This document shows positions 8,121 to 14,721 of a stretch of 23,597 nt of DNA, in pieces (the stretch's first letter is position 1; each line of letters begins with the position of its first letter). The DNA comes from an uncultured Actinomycetes bacterium (lineage in GTDB: Bacteria > Actinomycetota > Actinomycetes > S36-B12). The notes below the pieces were generated by a model, which had not been told where the DNA came from, did no database searches, and saw only the letters and a program-made list of their open reading frames with translations. A program made the position numbers and the translations under genes. Where the stretch lies: NCBI GenBank assembly GCA_937876275.1, contig CALFIA010000172.1, forward strand, positions 1 through 23,597. Reading direction: 5' to 3'.

Positions 8121-8172
8121 TCTGATGTGCGAGTACACGCGGAAGCCCGTCGCGGGGAGTCCGCACATCAGA
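8121..8172 (+). repeat. 11-bp inverted repeat in the peroxidase leader
   Basis: TCTGATGTGCG (8121-8131) and its exact reverse complement CGCACATCAGA (8162-8172) flank a 30-nt interval. The right arm ends inside the ribosome binding site (GAGGAG, 8171-8176) of the gene at 8186. In RNA it would form an 11-bp stem beside the ribosome site; in DNA it could be a two-part operator. Both roles are inference. Confidence 0.7.
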
Positions 8173-8185
8173 GGAGAACTGTGCA

Positions 8186-9961
8186 ATGAAGAGAACGACG
8201 AGATACGGCGTAGTGAGCGTGGTTGTTGCGATCACCGCTGTCATGCCAATGCTTCCCGCATCTGCGGCCCCGAACAACGGCCCCCGCGGCCCACAGACAC
8301 CTCCGCCGCCGAATCAGAGCGTTGCCCCGCTGGGCCGAGACCCCCAGTTGCAGCCGGCAAGGCCGGTCGAGGATCGCGATCCGCGACGACCGGGGAGTGA
8401 AACTCAGGCACCCTCGCCGGATTCGTTGTATTCGGCGAATGGCTCTGGCAACAACACTTCCCACGACTCCTGGGGCGCGGCTGGCACTGCGCTTCTTCGC
8501 AATGCACGAGCCGGTTACGAGGATGGCGTGGCCACTGCCGCCGGTGCCTCACGTCCGAGTGCTCGCGTGATCAGCAATGCGCTGAGTGCTCAGAGCGACA
8601 GCATCGTCAACGATCGAGGGCTGTCCGACTTCGTCTACGTGTGGGGCCAGTTCCTCGATCATGACATTGACCTCAGCGAGTCCGGATCGTCGGAGTCACT
8701 GCCTATTCCGGTGCCGGCCGGTGATCCTTGGTTTGATCCGGACGCGACTGGCGCGAAGAGCATCGGGCTCAAGCGCAGCATCTTTGAGGCTAGTTCCGGC
8801 ACATCCCGTTCGAATCCTCGACAGCAGCTCAATTCCGTTACTGCCTTCATCGATGGCTCGCAGGTGTATGGCTCAGACACCGCTCGTGCCAGCGCGTTGC
8901 GCACGTTCAGTGGCGGGCAGATGCGCACGAGTGCCGGCAACATGCTTCCCCTCAATACTTCGGGGCTAGCCAATGCCAACGACTCGCATGTGATGCCTGA
9001 CTCGAAGCTCTTCCTTGCCGGCGACGTACGGGCTAACGAAAATCCCGATCTCATCTCGCTGCAGACCCTCTTCGTGCGTGAGCACAACCGAATCGCCGCC
9101 AAGCAGGCAACCGCACACCCCACGTGGACAGACGAGCAGCTGTACCAAGCCGCCCGGCAAATCGTGATCGCTGAGCTTCAGTCCATCACGTACAACGAGT
9201 TCCTTCCTGCCCTGCTGGGGCGTCAAGCGATTCGACCTTACGATGGCTACCACTCGGACGTGAATCCGTCCATCGCCAATGAGTTCTCCACCGCAGCCTT
9301 CCGTTTCGGACACAGCCTTCTCGACAGCGAGATCTCGCGTCTGAACAACGACGGAACTGAGGCGGCAGCCTCGATTTCCTTGGCCCAGGCATTTTTCAAC
9401 TCCGGCGTATTCGATGTAACCGTGGCGAATCATGCGGGGGATATCGATCCCTTCCTCAAGGCTGCAGCGTCCGGCAATGCACAAGAGGTTGATCTCAAGG
9501 TCGTCAACGAACTTCGCAACATGCTCTTTGGTGCACCGGGTTCAGGCGGCCTCGATCTCGCCTCTCTGAATATTCAGCGCGGGCGAGATCACGGTCTTGC
9601 CGACTACAACTCGGCTCGTGCCGCATTCGGAATGTCAAAGGTGACCTCTTTCGCCGAGATCACCCCTGATGTCGATGTGCAGGCGAAGCTCAAGGAGCTC
9701 TACGGGTCCGTGGACGACATCGACTTATGGGTCGGTGGACTAGCGGAGAAGCACGCTCCCGGCTCAAGTGTTGGCCCCCTATTCCAGCGGATCATGGTCG
9801 ACCAGTTCACCCGCCTACGTGACGGTGATCGTCATTGGTACCAGTCAATTCTCCGAGGCGATCAACTCGGCGAGGTTGACGGCACCCACCTTTCCGACGT
9901 GATTCGTCGCAACACGGCTCTCACGAATCTCCAGTCGAACGTCTTCGTCTTTCGGGGGTAG
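8186..9961 (+). CDS. Secreted animal-type haem peroxidase
   Basis: Encodes 591 residues: Sec signal peptide (cleavage near ASA-AP), a Pro-rich linker (about 29-80), then a full peroxidase-cyclooxygenase superfamily domain. By comparison with myeloperoxidase, the distal pocket is WGQFLDHD with Gln155, Asp158 and distal His159; the catalytic Arg is Arg282 and Glu285 lies in VRANEN; proximal His376 is in FRFGHSLL; its Asn partner is Asn462 in LNIQRGRDHG. Asp158 and Glu285 occupy the positions that ester-link haem in mammalian enzymes. Asn286 replaces the Met of myeloperoxidase. FIDGSQVYGS and REHNRIA are also typical. It should oxidise halides or organic substrates with H2O2 outside the cell. 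GAGGAG at 8171-8176 supports the start. It is divergent from the PEBP-YHYH operon; the YceI-like gene follows 15 nt later. Confidence 0.95.
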   Translation: MKRTTRYGVVSVVVAITAVMPMLPASAAPNNGPRGPQTPPPPNQSVAPLGRDPQLQPARPVEDRDPRRPGSETQAPSPDSLYSANGSGNNTSHDSWGAAGTALLRNARAGYEDGVATAAGASRPSARVISNALSAQSDSIVNDRGLSDFVYVWGQFLDHDIDLSESGSSESLPIPVPAGDPWFDPDATGAKSIGLKRSIFEASSGTSRSNPRQQLNSVTAFIDGSQVYGSDTARASALRTFSGGQMRTSAGNMLPLNTSGLANANDSHVMPDSKLFLAGDVRANENPDLISLQTLFVREHNRIAAKQATAHPTWTDEQLYQAARQIVIAELQSITYNEFLPALLGRQAIRPYDGYHSDVNPSIANEFSTAAFRFGHSLLDSEISRLNNDGTEAAASISLAQAFFNSGVFDVTVANHAGDIDPFLKAAASGNAQEVDLKVVNELRNMLFGAPGSGGLDLASLNIQRGRDHGLADYNSARAAFGMSKVTSFAEITPDVDVQAKLKELYGSVDDIDLWVGGLAEKHAPGSSVGPLFQRIMVDQFTRLRDGDRHWYQSILRGDQLGEVDGTHLSDVIRRNTALTNLQSNVFVFRG

Positions 9962-9976
9962 GCCATAGTTGCCCCT

Positions 9977-10435
9977 ATGCAGGGCACCTGGAACATTCCG
10001 TCAGCACGCGGTGCTGAAGTACGACTAAAGAGCGGCAGCCTCGGTCTCATGTCGGCCGAGGCCAATGCGCCGGTTCGTCATGGCTCACTGACCGTTGATG
10101 AGTCCGGGGTGATCCTCGATCTCGTGATCGCTCTCGAGAAGATGCGGATGAGTAACTTCTTGTTGCAGGCGGCTGCTCGAAGCATGATCACGATGCACAA
10201 GGTGCACGACCTGACCTATCGAGGAATCGGCCAAAGCCTCGACAGCGTGACCGGAATAGCGCGCGCTGGCGATATCGAACTGCCGCTGGCTCTGGCCCTG
10301 ACGATCACGGGAATGCAGCTCGAATTCGTGGGCAGCGCGAACATCGGCACGGTGCATATCCCGCTACCGGGCATGGGCAAGATCGACAACTTCTCCTTCG
10401 ACGTTGATGCGAAGGTCGTGCTCGAACCGCAGTGA
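9977..10435 (+). CDS. YceI-like domain protein
   Basis: Encodes 152 residues resembling the YceI lipocalin-like fold: WNIPSARGAEVRLKSGSLGLMSAEA at the N-terminus, GSLTVDESGVILDLVIAL as the second strand pair, and ELPLALALTITG where the family has its LTIRG segment. YceI proteins bind long isoprenoid or fatty-acyl chains and are usually periplasmic; this one has no signal peptide, so it is probably cytosolic. No strong ribosome binding site precedes the ATG, which lies 15 nt after the peroxidase stop, so translation may depend on the upstream gene. Resemblance is moderate and the family assignment is tentative. It ends 4 bp from the convergent XPB helicase gene. Confidence 0.65.
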   Translation: MQGTWNIPSARGAEVRLKSGSLGLMSAEANAPVRHGSLTVDESGVILDLVIALEKMRMSNFLLQAAARSMITMHKVHDLTYRGIGQSLDSVTGIARAGDIELPLALALTITGMQLEFVGSANIGTVHIPLPGMGKIDNFSFDVDAKVVLEPQ

Positions 10436-10439
10436 GGCG

Positions 10440-12089
10440 CTACGCCTCGAAGCTGTGAAGGTCGTCGGCATCGAGAATCTTGTAGGCATAGCCTTGTTCC
10501 GCCAAGAACCGCTGGCGATGCTGTGCGAAGTCTGCGTCGACGGTGTCACGAGTGACGATCGAGTAGAAGTGGGCAGTGCGACCGTCTGCCTTCGGGCGCA
10601 GGATGCGGCCGAGTCGCTGAGCCTCCTCCTGGCGTGAGCCGAAGGTGCCACTGACCTGAATTGCGACTGAAGCCTCAGGAAGGTCGACACTGAAGTTGGC
10701 CACCTTGCTCACCACGAGCACGCGGATCATGCCGTGCCGAAAGTCGCTGAAGAGGCGTTCGCGCTCCTTCACGCTCGAAGCACCCGTGATCACCGGTGCA
10801 TCAAGATGCTCGCCAAGTTCCGCGAGTTGATCGAGGTACTGGCCGATGACGAGCACCTGATCATCAGGGTGCTTGTTGGCGATCTCCTCGACCAGCCGGA
10901 TCTTCTCGTGCGCGCATGATGCCAGGCGGTATTTATCCTCCGGCTCGGCCATCGCATAGGTCATGCGATCGGAGTCGGGCAGGCTAACTCGCACTTCGAC
11001 GCAGTTCGCCGGGGCGATGTAGCCCTGAGTCTCGATGTCCTTCCACGGAGCGTCATAGCGCTTTGGCCCGATCAGCGAGAACACCTCGCCCTCCTGGCCG
11101 TCCTCGCGCACGAGTGTTGCGGTGAGACCAAGGCGACGACGTGACTGAATATCGGCGGTGAACCGAAAGATCGGTGCGGGAAGCAGATGCACCTCGTCAT
11201 AGATGATCAAGCCCCAGTCGCGGGAATCGAAGACCTCGAGGTGGGGATAGATGCCCTGACGCTTGGTGGTCATCACCTGGTACGTGGCAATCGTGACCGG
11301 CCGGATCTCCTTGCGGGCGCCGCTGTACTCGCCGATCTCGTCGGGGGTGAGCGTTGTGCGACGAAGCAACTCCTCGCGCCACTGGCGCGCGCTCACCGTA
11401 TTCGTGACGAGGATCAAGGTCGTGGCCTGAGCCAGTGCCATTGCCAGCGCACCGACGATGGTCTTGCCGGCGCCGCAGGGGAGCACGACAACCCCGGAGC
11501 CACCGTGCCAGAAGCCCTCAGCCGCCTCGGTCTGGTACGGCCGCGGCTGCCAGTCGGTGGCATCGAGGCCGATCGCATGGCGCTCACCGTCGACGTATCC
11601 GGCGATGTCCTCGGCCGGCCAGCCGAGCTTCACGAGTGCCTGCTTCACGTGACCGCGCTCGCTGGGGTGCACCGCGATCGTGGTGTCGTCGAAGCGAGTG
11701 CCGAGCAGCGGTGCGATCTTCTTGCTTCGGATGACTTCTTCGAGCACCGCGGTATCGATCGCCTGAAGAACCAGCCCGTGCACGGGGTGATTGGCGAGTT
11801 GTAAGCGGCCGTAGCGCGACATGGTGTCGGCAACGTCGATGAGCAATGCATGAGGAACGGGGTAACGCGAGTAGCGAATGAGAGTGTCGATGACCTGCTC
11901 GGCATCGTGTCCGGCGGCTCGTGCATTCCACAGGCCCAGGGGAGTGAGGCGATAGGTATGAATGTGCTCGGGCGCTCGTTCGAGTTCTGCGAAAGGCGCG
12001 ATCGCGCGACGGCAGTCTGCGGCCAGGGCATGGTCGACTTCGAGCAAAAGCGTCTTGTCGCTCTGCACGATCAGCGGGCCGTCGGCCAC
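10440..12089 (-). CDS. XPB-type DNA repair helicase (superfamily 2)
   Basis: Encodes 549 residues, the usual size of actinobacterial XPB (Rv0861c-type). An N-terminal XPB-specific region (about 1-170) precedes two helicase lobes. Motifs: YQTEAAEGFW (Q-like, about 185), Walker A LPCGAGKT (203-210), DEVH box (298-301), GLTATLVRED with TAT 323-325 and the XPB RED motif 328-330, and QRLGRILRP motif VI (491-499). It is an ATP-dependent 3'-5' DNA helicase with a predicted role in nucleotide excision repair or strand separation. The start is GTG 12089 behind GAGGGAG on the minus strand. In mycobacteria the next gene encodes its helicase-associated partner; here that partner is at 14722-16710, beyond an intervening pair and pnuC. 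The start is 68 bp from the divergent GNAT gene. Confidence 0.96.
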   Translation of the reverse strand: MADGPLIVQSDKTLLLEVDHALAADCRRAIAPFAELERAPEHIHTYRLTPLGLWNARAAGHDAEQVIDTLIRYSRYPVPHALLIDVADTMSRYGRLQLANHPVHGLVLQAIDTAVLEEVIRSKKIAPLLGTRFDDTTIAVHPSERGHVKQALVKLGWPAEDIAGYVDGERHAIGLDATDWQPRPYQTEAAEGFWHGGSGVVVLPCGAGKTIVGALAMALAQATTLILVTNTVSARQWREELLRRTTLTPDEIGEYSGARKEIRPVTIATYQVMTTKRQGIYPHLEVFDSRDWGLIIYDEVHLLPAPIFRFTADIQSRRRLGLTATLVREDGQEGEVFSLIGPKRYDAPWKDIETQGYIAPANCVEVRVSLPDSDRMTYAMAEPEDKYRLASCAHEKIRLVEEIANKHPDDQVLVIGQYLDQLAELGEHLDAPVITGASSVKERERLFSDFRHGMIRVLVVSKVANFSVDLPEASVAIQVSGTFGSRQEEAQRLGRILRPKADGRTAHFYSIVTRDTVDADFAQHRQRFLAEQGYAYKILDADDLHSFEA

Positions 12090-12145
12090 GTTCTCACTCC
12101 CTCAATTGCGCCGATATCCCCATCAGCGACCCTCCAGGTTACCGC

Positions 12146-12151
12146 TACGGT
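12146..12151 (+). promoter_or_regulatory. -10 element for a leaderless GNAT-racemase transcript
   Basis: TACGGT (TANNNT) ends 6 nt before the ATG at 12158, the spacing seen when transcription starts at the start codon. The GGAG in between lies only 2 nt from the ATG, too close to act as a normal ribosome binding site. Confidence 0.5.
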
Positions 12152-12157
12152 GGAGAC

Positions 12158-12958
12158 ATGCCGAATGCACTGAATTCCGCCCTCGTGCAGGCGCAAGCGG
12201 ATGCCGAGGCTGCGGGTGTATCGGTGGTGCTCATTGACGCAAATGATGGGTACGACGACGTCCGTCACGTATTCGATGCTGTCTGGGGAGACTACGACGG
12301 TACCCAGGTACAGCCCGATGTGCTGCGAGCAATCACCTTCGCCGGCGGCTACGCCTGCGTGGCCTATGCGGGCGACATAGCGGTGGGCTCCTGCTTCGGC
12401 GTGGTCGGCCGCTCACAGGTGAACGGCCACTGGCATGACCACCTGCATTCGCACTCAGCCGCCGTGCTCGAGGAGTATCGCAATCGCAGCGTGGGCAAGG
12501 CGATGAAGAGCCATCAGCGCGCGTGGGCCCTCGGCCAGGGGCTCGACTCGATCCAGTGGACCTTTGATCCCTTGATGCGCCGCAATGCACGACTGAATCT
12601 GCTGAAGCTCGGCGCGCAGGCGATTGCATACGAAGTGAACATGTACGGGTCTCTGGGAGATCTCGTAAACCTCGATGACCCGACTGATCGTCTCCTGCTC
12701 AACTGGGATCTCTCCAGTGATCGTGCGGCTTCAGCCCTGCGTGACGGACTCGAACCACTCGACGTCTCAGACTTTCCCGGTGCCACGCTGATCGAGGCGC
12801 CCGATGACATCGCAGCACTTCGTGCGAGTGACTCGCGAGCTGCACATGACTGGCGCCTGCGGATGCGCGAGCAGATGCTCGATGCCTTCGGGCGAGGGTT
12901 GACGATGCAGGGCATCTCTGAATCCGGCACGTACATCTTTACTGAAGGAGCAACATGA
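12158..12958 (+). CDS. GNAT-family acetyl/acyltransferase (COG3375-like)
   Basis: Encodes 266 residues with a GNAT core in the first half: GGYACVAYAGDIAVGSCFGVVGR, then HSHSAAVLEEYRNRSVGKAMKSHQRAWALGQGL, which holds the acyl-CoA pyrophosphate loop (YRNRSVGKAM), and QWTFDPLMRRNARLNLLKLGA. The long C-terminal part matches a GNAT subfamily (COG3375 as I recall) often encoded beside N-acylamino acid racemase/MenC-like enzymes. Its TGA overlaps the ATG of the next gene (ATGA, 12955-12958), so the two are translationally coupled. With an N-succinylamino acid racemase the expected role is N-succinylation of an amino acid by succinyl-CoA; this is inference from described gene clusters. The ATG follows a TACGGT element and is probably leaderless. 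Confidence 0.85.
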   Translation: MPNALNSALVQAQADAEAAGVSVVLIDANDGYDDVRHVFDAVWGDYDGTQVQPDVLRAITFAGGYACVAYAGDIAVGSCFGVVGRSQVNGHWHDHLHSHSAAVLEEYRNRSVGKAMKSHQRAWALGQGLDSIQWTFDPLMRRNARLNLLKLGAQAIAYEVNMYGSLGDLVNLDDPTDRLLLNWDLSSDRAASALRDGLEPLDVSDFPGATLIEAPDDIAALRASDSRAAHDWRLRMREQMLDAFGRGLTMQGISESGTYIFTEGAT

Positions 12959-14079
12959 CCAGCATTGATCTCATCCGCCTTCACCGCATGGCGCTTCCGC
13001 TGATCAAGCCGTTCCGCACCTCCATGGCGGTCGAGACCCACCGCGATCTCTACCTCGTCGAGGCTGTCACGGATCAAGGCATCAGCGGCTGGGGTGAATG
13101 CGTTTCCATGGATTGGCCGGGTTACACGCACGAGTACACCGATGGCGCGTGGGATGTCACCCTTGAGTTCTTGCTCCCGCGTCTTGCCGAGGTTCGACAC
13201 GATCCGAATCCTGAGGCTGTGCGCCGCAAGCTCGAAGAGGTCAAGGGAAATGAGATGGCGCGCACCGCTGTCTCGACGGCCGTGTTGGATGCCTGGTTGC
13301 GGACTGAAGGGCGTTCGCTTGCCGACTACCTTGGTGCGAACAAGCCAGCTGTCGATGCGGGTGTCTCGGTCGGCATTCCCGAGCACGAGACCATCGATGA
13401 ACTACTCGAGGAAGTCTCGGGCTATGTCGATGCCGGCTACAAGCGCATCAAGCTGAAGATCCAGCCGGGCTGGGATCTCGAGCCGATTCGCGCGGTTCGC
13501 GCGGCCTGGCCGACTATTCCGCTTCAGGTAGATGCGAATCAGGCATATGAGCGCAGCGATGTGCGCCACCTTCAGTCATTCGATGAGTTCAACATGCTTC
13601 TAATCGAGCAGCCGTTGCCTGAATACGACTGGGTCGGCCACGTCGAGGTCGCTGCCGCCTGCGATACCCCGATCTGCCTCGACGAGTCGATCCTGTCTGT
13701 TGGCCATACCGAAGCCGCCTTGGACTTCAAGGCTGCCGACATCATCAACATCAAGCCCGCGCGTGTAGGCGGGTTGCTTGAGTCTGTCGACATTCATGAC
13801 ATATGCCTCTCGCGAGGAATCCCGGTGTGGTGCGGCGGCATGCTCGAGACCGGCATCGGTCGCGCAGCGAATGTTGCACTAGCGGCGATGCCCGGATTCA
13901 CGTTGCCCGGAGATACATCGGCATCTGCTCGTTACTTCGCAGTCGACATCACAGAGCCATTCGTGCTCGAGAACGGCCAGCTGCGAGTTCCGACCGGCCC
14001 AGGCATAGGCGTCGATCCGATTCCGGCGTACCTGGAAGATCTGACCAGCGAGGTCGCCGAGGTTGAGTTCAGCTCGTAG
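12955..14079 (+). CDS. menC: N-succinylamino acid racemase / o-succinylbenzoate synthase (enolase superfamily)
   Basis: Encodes 374 residues, complete for the NSAR/OSBS family. The barrel shows the paired lysines Lys166-x-Lys168 (RIKLKIQPG), metal ligands Asp193 (QVDANQAY), Glu218 (LIEQPL) and Asp243 (CLDESI), and the second acid/base Lys267 (NIKPARVGG). Arg270, three residues after Lys267, matches the second-shell Arg linked to racemase activity in this family, as I recall. GGMLETGIGRAANVALA is the conserved barrel-end motif. The start ATG overlaps the GNAT stop and is served by GAAGGAG. No other menaquinone gene is nearby, so amino acid racemisation with the GNAT partner is as likely as menaquinone synthesis; menC is the conventional family symbol. 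The 3' end overlaps pnuC by 11 nt. Confidence 0.9.
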   Translation: MTSIDLIRLHRMALPLIKPFRTSMAVETHRDLYLVEAVTDQGISGWGECVSMDWPGYTHEYTDGAWDVTLEFLLPRLAEVRHDPNPEAVRRKLEEVKGNEMARTAVSTAVLDAWLRTEGRSLADYLGANKPAVDAGVSVGIPEHETIDELLEEVSGYVDAGYKRIKLKIQPGWDLEPIRAVRAAWPTIPLQVDANQAYERSDVRHLQSFDEFNMLLIEQPLPEYDWVGHVEVAAACDTPICLDESILSVGHTEAALDFKAADIINIKPARVGGLLESVDIHDICLSRGIPVWCGGMLETGIGRAANVALAAMPGFTLPGDTSASARYFAVDITEPFVLENGQLRVPTGPGIGVDPIPAYLEDLTSEVAEVEFSS

Positions 14080-14719
14080 TGAGCTGTTTCGACAGTCGCC
14101 ACCAGGTGTGGAAGCCGAAGGCGGCAACGATCATGTACACCGAGTAGAGAATCGCTGACGGGTAGAGCCCGCCCACGAAGAGCAGCGGAACGCCGACGGC
14201 GTCCACGGCGATCCAGCCGAGCCATGCCTCGTTGAAACCACGTGCCGTGGCATACACGGCAAAAGCACTGCCAATCAGGATCCAGGCGTCAGCGGCGGGA
14301 CCGAAGGAATTCAGGTACGACAGCACCACGTAGGCGATAGCGAAGGCAAGAACGACCAGCGGAAGTGCAATGAGCCGTTCGCGCGTCGTCATCCAGCGGG
14401 GCCGGAAGTCTGCGAGTGCTGAGTCCTTGGCACGTGATCGGTTCCAGGTGATCCAGCCATACACGCTTAAGCCGAGGAACATCACTTGTCGCCCGGCCTG
14501 GCCGTACAGATTCATGTCCTGCGGAGTCGTGAAGACTCCGCCGAGGAAGACGGTAAAGAGCAGCACATTGCCGACGATGCCGATGGGCCATGCCCACACC
14601 AGTCGACGCATTCCAAGTAGTGCACTCCCGAGCCCGAAGAGGTTGCCGATGACCTCGCGCCACAAGATGCCGGGGCCGATCGGAATCTGCCCGTTCAGTA
14701 GCCAGTCGATGACACCCAT
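14069..14719 (-). CDS. pnuC: PnuC-type nicotinamide riboside/NMN transporter
   Basis: Encodes 216 residues from ATG 14719, an integral membrane protein with about seven hydrophobic segments. PnuC-family signatures include EVIGNLFGLGSALLGMRRLVWAWPIGIVGNVLLF, QVMFLGLSVYGWITWNR and EAWLGWIAVDAVGVPLLF. The family imports the NAD precursor nicotinamide riboside by facilitated diffusion. ATG 14719 has GGAG six nt upstream. An alternative GTG at 14725 overlaps the upstream stop (GTGA) but has no properly spaced ribosome site. It lies directly after the helicase-associated gene and is probably co-transcribed with it. No nadR-like kinase is in the window. Confidence 0.9.
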   Translation of the reverse strand: MGVIDWLLNGQIPIGPGILWREVIGNLFGLGSALLGMRRLVWAWPIGIVGNVLLFTVFLGGVFTTPQDMNLYGQAGRQVMFLGLSVYGWITWNRSRAKDSALADFRPRWMTTRERLIALPLVVLAFAIAYVVLSYLNSFGPAADAWILIGSAFAVYATARGFNEAWLGWIAVDAVGVPLLFVGGLYPSAILYSVYMIVAAFGFHTWWRLSKQLTTS

Positions 14720-14721
14720 GA

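Noticed and set aside
12514..13386. 290-codon open frame on the minus strand
   Set aside because: It mirrors the GNAT and racemase genes, which carry complete catalytic motifs; it has no recognisable domain.
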